A stretch of 15,716 nt of DNA from DATBLE01 sp046735055 (lineage in GTDB: Bacteria > Actinomycetota > Thermoleophilia > Gaiellales > Gaiellaceae): the NCBI GenBank assembly GCA_046735055.1, contig JBKPSO010000172.1:1-15716 (forward strand). Direction: 5' to 3'. The translations under genes and the position numbers were made by a program. This document shows, piece after piece, positions 7,401 to 14,236 of the stretch (position 1 is its first letter; every line of letters starts with the position of its first letter). Under the pieces are notes generated by a model. The model made no database searches and had not been told where the DNA came from. It saw only the letters and a list, made by a program, of their open reading frames with translations.

Positions 7401-7849
7401 TCTTCCCGCTGCCCGCGTCGGTGCCGCCGCTGAAGGCCGGCGAGCTCCCCGCCGTCTTCGCCGCCGGCGATTTCCAGGAGGACAAGAACGTCGACCAGGC
7501 GGGCGCCATCGAGACCATCCTCCCGAACACGGCATTCCTCTCCCTGAGACTGAAGGTCGTCCAGCGGCCGACCGTGCAGTGGCTCGCGCCGGAACGCAAC
7601 GCGTGCCTCACCGCCCGGACGCGCCTGCTGGTCGTCGCCGGCTCGCCGCGAAAGACTCGCTCGGTGCAGTTCAGCGTCGACGGGAAGCCGATCGCAACCG
7701 ACCGGACGGCCGCCGCGGGCCTCTACTCGACCGACTGGCGGACCGCCGGGCTCGAGCGCGGGCCGCACCGGCTGCGTGCGGTGGTCACGGACGCCGCCGG
7801 CAAGCGGGCCGCCGCCGTGCGCGCCGTCAAAGCCTGTGAGAAGGCGTAG
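4454..7849 (+). CDS. Secreted subtilisin-like serine protease (S8) with PA domain and C-terminal Ig-like domains
   Basis: The 1131-residue protein begins with a Sec signal peptide (MRRPLVLVALAAALLPTAVASA, split here as residues 1-22), so it is exported. A propeptide-like part runs to about 160. The S8 catalytic triad is complete: Asp188 in GVVDDGID, His247 in FHGTHVAGIAAG, Ser598 in DGTSMAAPHVSGAAAL, with the oxyanion Asn356 in ISAGND. A protease-associated domain (about 435-530, with VSRGFCTFASKV and GAEGVVFVDN) is inserted between His and Ser, as in large plant-type and lactococcal-type subtilases. A fn3-like domain covers about 650-755. The last 95 residues form an Ig-like module (VQFSVDGKPIA, LERGPHRLRAVVTDAAG) with a Cys near each end (CLTAR, VKACEKA). 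No LPXTG or membrane anchor is visible, so it is likely released. TTG 4454 is set by the signal peptide. Substrate is unknown. Confidence 0.93.
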   Translation: MRRPLVLVALAAALLPTAVASAALHPVRRSFGDLQIPRVRAGTISIPKGHVRGRVTVLVTLDAPPLAASFGRRLSASAGSRRLDVRSAGSREYLATLAHLQARAVAELEKAVPESDVGRRLRVVLDALTVRIPVGQLPKLSRLGFVHKVYPSARFTLSLDDSPSLIGVPAFSNTTGARGEGVKIGVVDDGIDQTSMFLDPTGLSYPAGFPRGQTKFTTPKVIVARSYPGPGSGKPGTLALDRKASFHGTHVAGIAAGDSGTTAPAGSDHPEVKGLSGVAPRAWLGSYRVFNAPTPVGNSAFTPQIVAAFEDAVADGMDVINFSGGGPMLDPANDALVEAVRNVAAAGVVPVISAGNDRDEFGLGSVNAPGTAPDAISVAAVSNAHVFSPALTVSAPAGLARIPFNPGPNEMPPAWATIDQKLVDIGTIVGTDGKPVDRLLCGPSGNVEAPASTLPAGSLTGSIALVSRGFCTFASKVGRAKAVGAEGVVFVDNRPGEAEWPGNAASLALPAVMIADLDGARLRGAAASTAGRATIRAGREPLEIQTGRGGTPMAFSSAGLTPFGHDLKPDVAAPGGSILSATLKETVGEPFAVFDGTSMAAPHVSGAAALLVERHPTWSAAQVKSALMSTAGPAWGDTAQTTEASVLLEGAGLIDVGRADDPLVFSEPQSLSFHYLNVNHGPASRPLLATISDAGAGYGTWQVELQAQSATAGAMLELPAQVTLAPGGDTLLTAVARASGSAEAGDNYGFIALRKGAATRRIPYEFTVERPALESVAAVKLQSFQVGDTRAGASKASVYRWPTAPFGPAASYNGPPVDEDGAEKLYVTDLTQPAVNIGVAVVGQSANSLIDPFFLGSRDENDITGYPGTPVNVNSYLYHYRADVQAAGLQFPLQGQYYVAVDSGHGEFNARSFAGQYLLHSWINDVNPPLAAMVTTTVAAGRPTIIARTLDLQAGVDPLSLVIAYGRVLVGAAAYDPGSGFAIFPLPASVPPLKAGELPAVFAAGDFQEDKNVDQAGAIETILPNTAFLSLRLKVVQRPTVQWLAPERNACLTARTRLLVVAGSPRKTRSVQFSVDGKPIATDRTAAAGLYSTDWRTAGLERGPHRLRAVVTDAAGKRAAAVRAVKACEKA

Positions 7850-7851
7850 TC

Positions 7852-8619
7852 ATGGACGCGCGCGTGGCCGTGATCACGGGCGGCTCGAGCGGGATCGGCG
7901 CCGTGCTGGCGCGCGACCTCACTCGCGACGGCTGGCGCTGCGTGCTCGTCGCCCGCGGCGAGGAGCGCCTGGGCGCGCTCGCGGAGGAGATCGGAGCCGA
8001 GGCCGAGGTCTGCGACGTCGCCGACCGCACTGCTGTCGACGCCCTGGCCGCGCGCGTGACGGAGCGGCATCCGCGGATCAAGCTGCTGGTCAACAACGCG
8101 GGCATCCCGGCGCGGGCGGACTTCATTGCCGGCGACGCAGAGCGGATCGAGAGCGTGATCCGGATCAACTACCTCGGCAGCGTCTGGTGCCTGCGCGCGT
8201 TCCTGCCGGCGCTGGAAGCGGCCGCGCCGTCGGACGTCGTCAACGTCGTCTCGGTCGCCGGGACGGTGACGATGCCGCCGTCCGGGCCGTACGCGGCGTC
8301 GAAGCACGCGCAACTCGCCTTCTCGCGCGCGACCGCCGCGCAGCTGCGCGGGCGCGGCGTCCGCGTCCACACGGTGCTCCCCGGCTTCGCCGAGACGGAG
8401 GGCTTCCCGCAGCGCGGCGTGATCCCGAAGCAGCTCCAGTGGACGGTGATCGGGCCCGAGCGGATCGCCCGGTCGATCCTGGGCGCCGTCGAGCACGACC
8501 GCCGCGAGAGCTTCGTGCCGTGGTTCTTCCGACCGGTCGCCTGGCTCCAGGTGCTGGTTCCCTCGCTCGTCGGCCGGGTGCTCGCGCGCGGACGGTACGG
8601 CAAGCGCGGGGCGGTCTGA
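7852..8619 (+). CDS. Short-chain dehydrogenase/reductase (classical SDR)
   Basis: This 255-residue NAD(P)-dependent oxidoreductase has the classical SDR layout: cofactor loop TGGSSGIG at 9-16, CDVAD at 54-58, NNAG at 81-84, structural Asn105 in RINYLG, and the catalytic Ser134, Tyr147 and Lys151 (YAASK). The proline-glycine turn after the active site reads VLPGFAETEGFP. The C-terminal end is hydrophobic and basic (PWFFRPVAWLQVLVPSLVGR), as in SDR proteins that act on membrane lipids, but the substrate is not evident. Arg35 after the second strand (LVARGEERL) favours NADP. The ATG follows the protease stop by 2 bases with GAGAAGG in front, so translation is probably coupled, though a functional link with a secreted protease is not obvious. 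It converges on the M29 gene with only 5 bases between stops. Confidence 0.92.
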   Translation: MDARVAVITGGSSGIGAVLARDLTRDGWRCVLVARGEERLGALAEEIGAEAEVCDVADRTAVDALAARVTERHPRIKLLVNNAGIPARADFIAGDAERIESVIRINYLGSVWCLRAFLPALEAAAPSDVVNVVSVAGTVTMPPSGPYAASKHAQLAFSRATAAQLRGRGVRVHTVLPGFAETEGFPQRGVIPKQLQWTVIGPERIARSILGAVEHDRRESFVPWFFRPVAWLQVLVPSLVGRVLARGRYGKRGAV

Positions 8620-8624
8620 TCCTC

Positions 8625-9827
8625 CTAGACCTGCCAGGCGCCGTCGATGAGCACCGGCGTCCGGCCCCCGTCCTTGCCGATCCCGGTGACCGTGACCTCG
8701 TTGCCGCCGATCATGAAGTCGATGTGGATCGAGCTGCGGTTGCGGCGTTGACGGTCCTCGTCGGAGAGGCCCTCGTCCGACCCGTCGCCGAGCGCGATGT
8801 GGCTCGCGGCGTTCTCGTCGAGCAGCGTGTCGTAGAAGACGGTGCCGAGCTTGCCGATGCGCCCCTCGCGGTCGACGAGCGCGACCTCGCCGAGCCGCGC
8901 GGCACCCTCGTCGAAGGCGGTCCGCCCGCGCATGACGCCGGCGCCCTGCTCCGCGTCGATCCGGACCGCGCGGCCGCCCTCGAAGCGGACCTCCAGCCCA
9001 CGGATGATCGTCCCGTCCCCGAGCACGAGCGGCTTCGTCGACAGCACCCGGCCCTCCACACGCTGCGGGTCGGGCGTCGCGTAGACCTCTTCGGTCGGCA
9101 GGTTGACGAGGTGGACGATCCCGTCGACCGTCTCCTCGCGGGCCGCGTGGAAGCTCGAAGTGGGAAGCAGGCCGATCGTCAGATCCGTCCCCGGCCCCTC
9201 GAAGTGCAGCGAGTCGAAGCGGCGAGCGTTCAGCCGCCCCGCCGCCGCAGTCAGCGTGCCGGCCCGCTCGTTCCAGGCCGCGACCGGATCGGCCTCGTCG
9301 AGCCGGCAGACGTGCTCGACCTGCTCCCAGAGCCGGTCGAGCGCCTCGTCCGGCGGGAGGTCGGGGAACACGAGCCTGGCCCACGGGTCGGTCGGGCACG
9401 GGACGACCGTCCAGTTCGTCGTTCGCTCGCCGATCACGGTCAGGATCTCCTTCGTGAAGGGAAGCTGGTCGCGGCCGGCACGGTCCGGGTCGAGATCGTC
9501 GAGCAGGCCCGTCGTCGTCGGCCCGGCGAGCGAGATCCGCGCCGCCCGCTGCTCGCCGATCGCGAGCACCCGGTACGAGAACCAGGACGGGACGAACTCG
9601 AGCGTGTCGTCGGCGGCGTGAGCGATCCGGGCACGCTTGACGTAGGGATCGAAGTACTGGACATCGACGAACTTCGCCTCGTGCTCGTAGGCGCTCTCGG
9701 CGATCGTCCGCGCGAGCTCGTACTGCCCGTGGTCGGCGCCGACGGTGACGATCTGTCCGGGCTGGACGTTGGCGCCGAGAGAGACCGCGAGGTCGGCGAG
9801 CTGCTTCGTCAGGTGGGCGCGCTCCAC
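8625..9827 (-). CDS. M29-family metallo-aminopeptidase
   Basis: The 400-residue product matches the thermophilic aminopeptidase family M29 (AmpS/AmpT/PepS), cytosolic dinuclear-metal enzymes that remove N-terminal residues from peptides. Family hallmarks are NLPTEEVYATPDP (242-254, Glu246/247), LGEVALV (Glu314), the DENAASHIALG loop (His343), and SSIHIDFMIG (His368 and Asp370), giving the expected metal ligands. Length is the usual 400-410. GTG at 9827 is chosen because it begins the family N-terminus (ERAHLTKQLADLAVSLG) 11 bases after the methyltransferase stop. It is the last gene of the minus-strand run and ends 5 bases from the convergent dehydrogenase. A weak inverted repeat (GGTCT/AGACC, 8613-8631) covers both stop codons. 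Exact peptide specificity cannot be read. Confidence 0.93.
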   Translation of the reverse strand: MERAHLTKQLADLAVSLGANVQPGQIVTVGADHGQYELARTIAESAYEHEAKFVDVQYFDPYVKRARIAHAADDTLEFVPSWFSYRVLAIGEQRAARISLAGPTTTGLLDDLDPDRAGRDQLPFTKEILTVIGERTTNWTVVPCPTDPWARLVFPDLPPDEALDRLWEQVEHVCRLDEADPVAAWNERAGTLTAAAGRLNARRFDSLHFEGPGTDLTIGLLPTSSFHAAREETVDGIVHLVNLPTEEVYATPDPQRVEGRVLSTKPLVLGDGTIIRGLEVRFEGGRAVRIDAEQGAGVMRGRTAFDEGAARLGEVALVDREGRIGKLGTVFYDTLLDENAASHIALGDGSDEGLSDEDRQRRNRSSIHIDFMIGGNEVTVTGIGKDGGRTPVLIDGAWQV

Positions 9828-9838
9828 GGCGGCGAAGC

Positions 9839-10543
9839 TTACGCACGGGGTCTCGGCTTGGCTGCGAGATACCAGCCGACGAGCCCGGCGTAGTCGTCCG
9901 GGGCCAGCGCGACCGCGCGCTCGCGCGCCTCGCCCTCGCAGGCCGCAAGATCGAGGTAGCGATCGAGGTCGTGCCGCTCCTCGTGAAATTCCGTCCGGAC
10001 GACGACGAGGCTGTTCGCCTCGAGGAAGGAGCGTACGTCGACATCCGGGAGCAGTCGTGTATGCGTCGGGTCACGCGCCCGCTCGAACCGGTCGAGCGCG
10101 ACGCCGAGCAGAGGATCCATCGGCGCGATCTGGTCGATCACGAGCACGTGCCCGCCGAACCGCGTTACCCGGGCGAGCTCCGAGAGGGCGAGCTCTGGCC
10201 GCCGGACGTGGTGAAGCGTACGGGCGCAGCCTGCCAGGTCGAATGTCCCGCTCGCGAGGTCGAGGCGGGTGATGTCGCCCTCGGCGATGGTGACGTTCGG
10301 GAAGGCACCCGCACGGCGGCGGGCCTCTTCGAGCAGCGCCGGCTCGCGGTCGAGGGCCAGGACCTCGGCCACGTTCGGGGCGAGCGCGAACGCGAGTGCG
10401 CCCGTCCCGGTGCCCGCGTCGAGCGCGCGTTCCTCGCCGGAGGGCTGGACGAAGCGGCGGACGCGCTCGGTCAGCTCGGCGCGGCGACTCTCCTCGAACT
10501 CGGCCATCTGCACCGCGGTGTCAGCCCAGCGATTTGCGGACAA
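9839..10543 (-). CDS. Class I SAM-dependent methyltransferase
   Basis: The protein has the Rossmann-type methyltransferase core: motif I LDAGTGTGALAFA (41-53), the acidic end of strand 2 in LALDREP, GDITRLDL with a following FDLAGCARTLHHVRRP, and a GGHVLVID strand, an order like that of UbiE/Methyltransf_11 proteins. The substrate is unknown. The start is ambiguous. TTG at 10543 gives 234 residues, has AGGAGG 9 bases upstream (inside cca), and keeps the NRWADTAVQMAEFEESRR segment expected in relatives. ATG at 10507 would give 222 residues and begin 13 bases after the cca stop, with no clear ribosome site. With TTG the gene overlaps cca by 23 bases. It lies between cca and the aminopeptidase gene; a tRNA or small-molecule substrate would both fit, so no target is proposed. 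Confidence 0.85.
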   Translation of the reverse strand: MSANRWADTAVQMAEFEESRRAELTERVRRFVQPSGEERALDAGTGTGALAFALAPNVAEVLALDREPALLEEARRRAGAFPNVTIAEGDITRLDLASGTFDLAGCARTLHHVRRPELALSELARVTRFGGHVLVIDQIAPMDPLLGVALDRFERARDPTHTRLLPDVDVRSFLEANSLVVVRTEFHEERHDLDRYLDLAACEGEARERAVALAPDDYAGLVGWYLAAKPRPRA

Positions 10544-11540
10544 GCTCCAGCGCCTCCTCTCTCGTAGAGATGGTGCCCGCAGCGCGCTCCTCGGCGACGA
10601 GCTCGAGCAACCGGCCGACCTCCGGCCCCGGCGGCACGCCCAGCTCGTCACCGCGCAGGAGCGGCTTGGCCGGCTGCGATTCCCGAGCCGCGCGGACCGC
10701 GTCGCCGTGCTCGTCGGCGCCGAGGAAAGCGAGCGCCTCGAGCGCCCACGGCTCGGTCTGCCGGCGGAAACGGTGGATCGCCCGCGGCGAGCCGTCTGCC
10801 GGGGCCTCCGCCCGCAGCAGCGTATCGGTGAACCGGCGGAGATCGTTCGAGATCGGCAGCCGCCGGAGCCCCCTGCGAAAGGTGACCGCGAGCCGGAACC
10901 ACGGCGAGTCGAACGCGCGCAGTCGCGGCGAGAGGGTCCCGCCGAGCGGCTCTAGCAGGCCGAGCTCCGCGAGTCGCTCGAAACCGTCCGCAGAGAGCCG
11001 CCGCAGCTCGTCGAGGATCCGCTCGCCGGCGGCCCGCGATGCGAGCTCCGCGTGGGCATTCACGAGGGTCTCCGTCTCGGGATCGAGTCGGAAGCCGAGC
11101 TCGTCCTCGATCCGGACGGCGCGGAGGAGCCGGAGCGGGTCGTCGTCGAAGACTCGCGGTGAGATCGCGCGGACGACGCCGCGCTCGAGATCGCCGCGCC
11201 CGTCGTAAGGGTCGATTGGATCGCCGCCCCCGAGCGGGACGGCGATCGCGTTGATCGCGAAGTCGCGCGTGCCGAGGTCGGCCTCGATCGAGCCGCCCTG
11301 GAGCGGCGTGAAGTCGACCGTACGGCCGTCGTCGAGCGCGACCCGCCAGCCGCCGTGCTGAGCCGAGAGCGGAAAGACGGCGCCGCCGCCGCGCCTCGCG
11401 TAGACTCTCGCCGCGCGCTCGGGCTCGCGACAGGCGATGTCGAGATCGACCACCGGCCGTCCGAGCAGCTCGTCCCGCAGGGCGCCGCCGACCATCCACG
11501 CCTCCTTGCCGGCGAGAACCTCCTCCGCCGTCTTACGCAT
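10521..11540 (-). CDS. cca: CCA tRNA nucleotidyltransferase/poly(A) polymerase family protein
   Basis: The enzyme belongs to the class II nucleotidyltransferases that add or repair the 3' CCA of tRNA. Visible motifs are GGALRDELLGRPVVDLDIA (18-36) with the metal-binding Asp32 and Asp34, TVDFTP (Asp76), RDFAINAIAV (92-101), DDPLRLLRAVR (133-143) and ERILDEL in the neck helix. At 339 residues it is short: many bacterial CCA enzymes have 400-470 and a C-terminal HD domain, which is absent here. It could be a CCA-adding, A-adding or CC-adding enzyme. ATG 11540 begins the family N-terminus and overlaps the end of alr by 8 bases (ATGCGTAA), indicating translational coupling. A longer frame to 11648 is rejected as it overlaps alr in low-similarity sequence. 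Confidence 0.88.
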   Translation of the reverse strand: MRKTAEEVLAGKEAWMVGGALRDELLGRPVVDLDIACREPERAARVYARRGGGAVFPLSAQHGGWRVALDDGRTVDFTPLQGGSIEADLGTRDFAINAIAVPLGGGDPIDPYDGRGDLERGVVRAISPRVFDDDPLRLLRAVRIEDELGFRLDPETETLVNAHAELASRAAGERILDELRRLSADGFERLAELGLLEPLGGTLSPRLRAFDSPWFRLAVTFRRGLRRLPISNDLRRFTDTLLRAEAPADGSPRAIHRFRRQTEPWALEALAFLGADEHGDAVRAARESQPAKPLLRGDELGVPPGPEVGRLLELVAEERAAGTISTREEALELVRKSLG

Positions 11541-12555
11541 CGACGACCGTTCTCCGGGCTCGCTCCGGGCTCGAGTCGATTCCGCAGACGAGCTCGTACG
11601 TGATCGTCCCAGCGACGCGCGCGTGGGCCTCGGCCGGCACGCCGTCACCCAGCAGCGTCACCGGCGTCCCGACCGGCAGCTCGCCCGGAAGCTCGACCGC
11701 GAAGGAGTCCATCGAGATCGTCCCGACCACCTTCTGCAGCTCTCCGCCCACGCGCAGGAAGGTGCCGGTCAGGTCGCGGCGGAAGCCGTCTGCGTAGCCG
11801 ACCGGAACGATGCCGATCCAGGTCGGCTGCTCCGCGACGAAGGTACGGCCGTAGCCGGTGCTCTGCCCGCGCTCCAGGCGCCTCACCTGCGCAAGCTCGC
11901 TGCGCCAGGAGAGTGCGGGCTCGAGGCCGTCGTCGGCCGGGTCGCCGCCGAACGGCGAGAGCCCGAGCAGGGCGATCCCGCACCGCGTCGCGTCGAAGCG
12001 CGCGGACGGGATCCGCAGCGCGGCGGCGCTGTTCGCAACGTGGCGGAGAAAGCCGGGGTAGGGAGCCGTAGCCTCGCGGAAGCGCTCGATCTGCTGCTCC
12101 GCAAACGCAGGGTCGGAGTCGGAGGTGGCCAGGTGCGACATGAACGCGACGACCTGGGTCGGCGGCGGAGGAAGCTCGGCAAAGCCGTACCGGCCCATGC
12201 CCGTGTCGAGCTTCAGGTGCAGCGGGATGCCCTCCGGGAGCGACGTATCGTCGAAGACGGCCAGCTCGAGGCGCGCCTCGCGCGCCTGGGCGATCTCGCC
12301 GTTTGCGGCCGGCCCCATCACCAGGATGCGCGTGGCCGCGAACTCCGCTCTCAGGGCGAGCGCCTCCGCAACCGTCGCCGTGCACAGGCCGGTGGCCCCG
12401 GCGCCGAGGGCGGCCTCGGCCACGTCGACGGCACCGTGCCCGTACCCGTTCGCCTTCACGACGGCCCAGAGCTCGGCGCCGCCGAGCGCGGCAAGCACCG
12501 TCATCGTGTTGCGGCGGATCGCGCCGAGGTCGATCGTCAGCTCAGAGCGCGCCAT
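11533..12555 (-). CDS. alr: Alanine racemase
   Basis: Alr interconverts L- and D-alanine with pyridoxal phosphate and supplies D-alanine for peptidoglycan. The 340-residue protein carries the PLP lysine Lys34 in AVVKANGYGHG, LHLKLDTGMGRYG (112-124), the catalytic Tyr235 in STGYGRTF, PVGYADG (251-257) and ISMDSFAV (280-287), all typical of the fold-III TIM barrel and C-terminal beta domain. It is slightly shorter than the usual 360-380. ATG 12555 lies inside the last codons of nnr (14-base overlap). The order acpS, nnr, alr is a known actinobacterial arrangement, which supports the assignment. Confidence 0.97.
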   Translation of the reverse strand: MARSELTIDLGAIRRNTMTVLAALGGAELWAVVKANGYGHGAVDVAEAALGAGATGLCTATVAEALALRAEFAATRILVMGPAANGEIAQAREARLELAVFDDTSLPEGIPLHLKLDTGMGRYGFAELPPPPTQVVAFMSHLATSDSDPAFAEQQIERFREATAPYPGFLRHVANSAAALRIPSARFDATRCGIALLGLSPFGGDPADDGLEPALSWRSELAQVRRLERGQSTGYGRTFVAEQPTWIGIVPVGYADGFRRDLTGTFLRVGGELQKVVGTISMDSFAVELPGELPVGTPVTLLGDGVPAEAHARVAGTITYELVCGIDSSPERARRTVVDA

Positions 12556-13876
12556 CGCCGGGATTCTCTCCCAGCGCGCGCGGGAGGAGCGAGACGACGT
12601 CGGAGGCGACGAGCCCTCGGTCCGGCCCGAGCCCCGCTGCGCCGTCGCAGGCGATCGCAGCGGCGGCAGCGGCGAGCCGTGCTTCGAGCCCCTTCGCGAG
12701 GAAGGCCGCGATCACGCCGGTGAGCACGTCCCCCGTGCCGGCGGTCGCCAGCGTCGGGTGCTCGAGACGGCAGACGAGAACGCCCTGGCCGGGAGCGGCG
12801 ACGATCGTGTCCGCGCCCTTCAGCAGGCAGACGCAGCCGAACCGCTCCGCGGCGCCGCCGACGGCCTCGAGCCGGTGTGCATCGACCCACGCCGACGCGC
12901 TGCCCAGCAGGCGGGCGAGCTCTCCGGCGTGCGGCGTCAGCACGGTCGGCGCGGACCGCCTGAACGGCTCGAGGCCGAAGAGGCCGTCGGCGTCGACGAC
13001 CGTCGGCAGGTCCGTCTCCTCGAGCAGCCGCCGGACGAGGTCGAGCCGCGCCTGCTCGCGGCCGAGCCCCGGCCCGAGCGCGAGCGATCGGTGTCGCGGG
13101 ACGGCGTCGAACACCTCGTCCAGCGGCCGCTTTACGGCCTCGACGAGCCGGCCCTCGACGACCGGCAGCGACTCCTGCGGCACACAGACGGTCACGTAGC
13201 CCGCGTCGGCGCGGAAGGCGGCCGTGGCGGCGAGTGAGACGGCGCCGGTCATGCCGGGGGCGCCGCCGACGACGAGCACAGCGCCGGCCGAGTACTTGTT
13301 GTCCCGCACGCCCTTCCGCGGAACGAGGTCGAGGATCTTCCGGGTGGCGAGCCGGTGCTCGGTCTCGCGGGGTTCGAGACCGATGTCGGCGACGACGACC
13401 TCGCCCGCGTGGAACCGCCCCGGCGCGATCTCGAGGCCGACCTTGCGGCCGTGCATCGTCACGGTCACGTCTGCGCGCACCGCCGCACCGGCGACCTCGC
13501 CGTTGTCGGCGTTCACCCCGGAGGGCAGGTCGACGGCGACGATCGGCTGGCCTGCGGCGTTCAGCGCCGCGATCAGCGCTGCGGCCTCCGGCCGCGGCTC
13601 TCCCCGGAACCCGGTACCGAAGAGCGCGTCGATCAGGACGTCGCCGTCCGTCCCCTCCTGCGCCTCCCGCCCCGCCGCGCGCAGGACCTCGAGCGCGATC
13701 CGCCCGTCGCCGCCGTTCGCGCCGGCGCCGCAGACGGCGCCGAACGAGCGGGCGTCGGGAAAGCGGCGCAGCCCCTCTTCGGCGACCGCACGGCCGGCGC
13801 GCTCCATCAGCGTCGGGACGTCGTGGCCCGCCTCGGCTGCCTTCATCTCCGCTGCGGTATAGAGCGCGTCGAACAT
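12542..13876 (-). CDS. nnr: Bifunctional NAD(P)H-hydrate repair enzyme (epimerase and dehydratase)
   Basis: Nnr repairs damaged hydrated NAD(P)H. Residues 1-195 are the YjeF_N epimerase (NAXE/NnrE), with TLMERAGRAVAEE, the loop CGAGANGGDGRIALE (49-63), IDALFGTGFRGE (Asp83) and VDLPSGVNADNGEV (Asp116). Residues about 200-440 are the ADP-dependent dehydratase (NAXD/NnrD), with VVDADGL (293-299), TPHAGELARLLG (314-325), LLKG (351-354) and the phosphate-binding TAGTGDVLTG (378-387, catalytic Asp383). The length of 444 residues is a little below that of many fused enzymes. ATG 13876 abuts the acpS stop directly, and the end overlaps alr by 14 bases. The two domains in one frame show no break. Confidence 0.95.
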   Translation of the reverse strand: MFDALYTAAEMKAAEAGHDVPTLMERAGRAVAEEGLRRFPDARSFGAVCGAGANGGDGRIALEVLRAAGREAQEGTDGDVLIDALFGTGFRGEPRPEAAALIAALNAAGQPIVAVDLPSGVNADNGEVAGAAVRADVTVTMHGRKVGLEIAPGRFHAGEVVVADIGLEPRETEHRLATRKILDLVPRKGVRDNKYSAGAVLVVGGAPGMTGAVSLAATAAFRADAGYVTVCVPQESLPVVEGRLVEAVKRPLDEVFDAVPRHRSLALGPGLGREQARLDLVRRLLEETDLPTVVDADGLFGLEPFRRSAPTVLTPHAGELARLLGSASAWVDAHRLEAVGGAAERFGCVCLLKGADTIVAAPGQGVLVCRLEHPTLATAGTGDVLTGVIAAFLAKGLEARLAAAAAAIACDGAAGLGPDRGLVASDVVSLLPRALGENPGDGAL

Positions 13877-14236
13877 CTACTCCGCGACGCAGACCGCGGC
13901 CGCCAGCCCGCGCGAGTGCGTCATCGACAGATCGAGCCTGCCCGCACCGACACGCTCGGCCCATTCACGGGCGCGGCCGGAGAGCCGGACGGCAGGCTTC
14001 GGCCGCCCGGCGATCTCGACGTCCCGCCACGCGAACGCCCGCGCGACGCCGAAGCCGATCGCCTTGCCGACGGCCTCCTTGCCGGCGAACCGCGCCGCAT
14101 AGTGCTGCGCCGGGTTCGGACGGGAGTCGCAGTAGCGGCGCTCCACCTCCGTGAAGCACCGCTCGCGGAAGGAGGGGTAGCGCTCGAGCGCGCGCCGCAC
14201 CCGCTCGATCTCGATCAGGTCGACACCGACGGTCAT
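13877..14236 (-). CDS. acpS: Holo-[acyl-carrier-protein] synthase
   Basis: AcpS transfers phosphopantetheine from CoA to the serine of acyl carrier protein, making it active for fatty acid synthesis. The 119-residue product has the family signature GVDLIEIERV (4-13, magnesium-binding Asp6), RFAGKEAVGKAIG (49-61, Glu54) and the C-terminal DLSMTHSRGLAAAVCVAE. The usual length is 115-130. ATG 14236 overlaps the HAD stop in an ATGA motif, a classic coupling of translation. A long open frame reaching 15673 continues upstream but covers the HAD gene in another frame and is rejected. Context (nnr, alr) supports the call. Confidence 0.96.
   Translation of the reverse strand: MTVGVDLIEIERVRRALERYPSFRERCFTEVERRYCDSRPNPAQHYAARFAGKEAVGKAIGFGVARAFAWRDVEIAGRPKPAVRLSGRAREWAERVGAGRLDLSMTHSRGLAAAVCVAE

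Noticed and set aside
5969..7768. Minus-strand 599-codon open frame opposite the subtilase
   Set aside because: GC-driven shadow; composition is repetitive Arg/Asp/Val and the sense gene has a complete catalytic triad.
8613..8631. Hairpin GGTCT/AGACC between the convergent dehydrogenase and M29 genes as a terminator
   Set aside because: Only 5 base pairs with a 9-base loop, covering both stop codons; too weak to annotate.
7776..9893. Plus-strand 705-codon frame across the dehydrogenase and aminopeptidase genes
   Set aside because: Shadow frame; the SDR gene in the neighbouring frame has every expected motif.
7723..10074. Minus-strand 783-codon frame crossing three genes
   Set aside because: It runs out of frame through the dehydrogenase and M29 genes with no recognisable motif.
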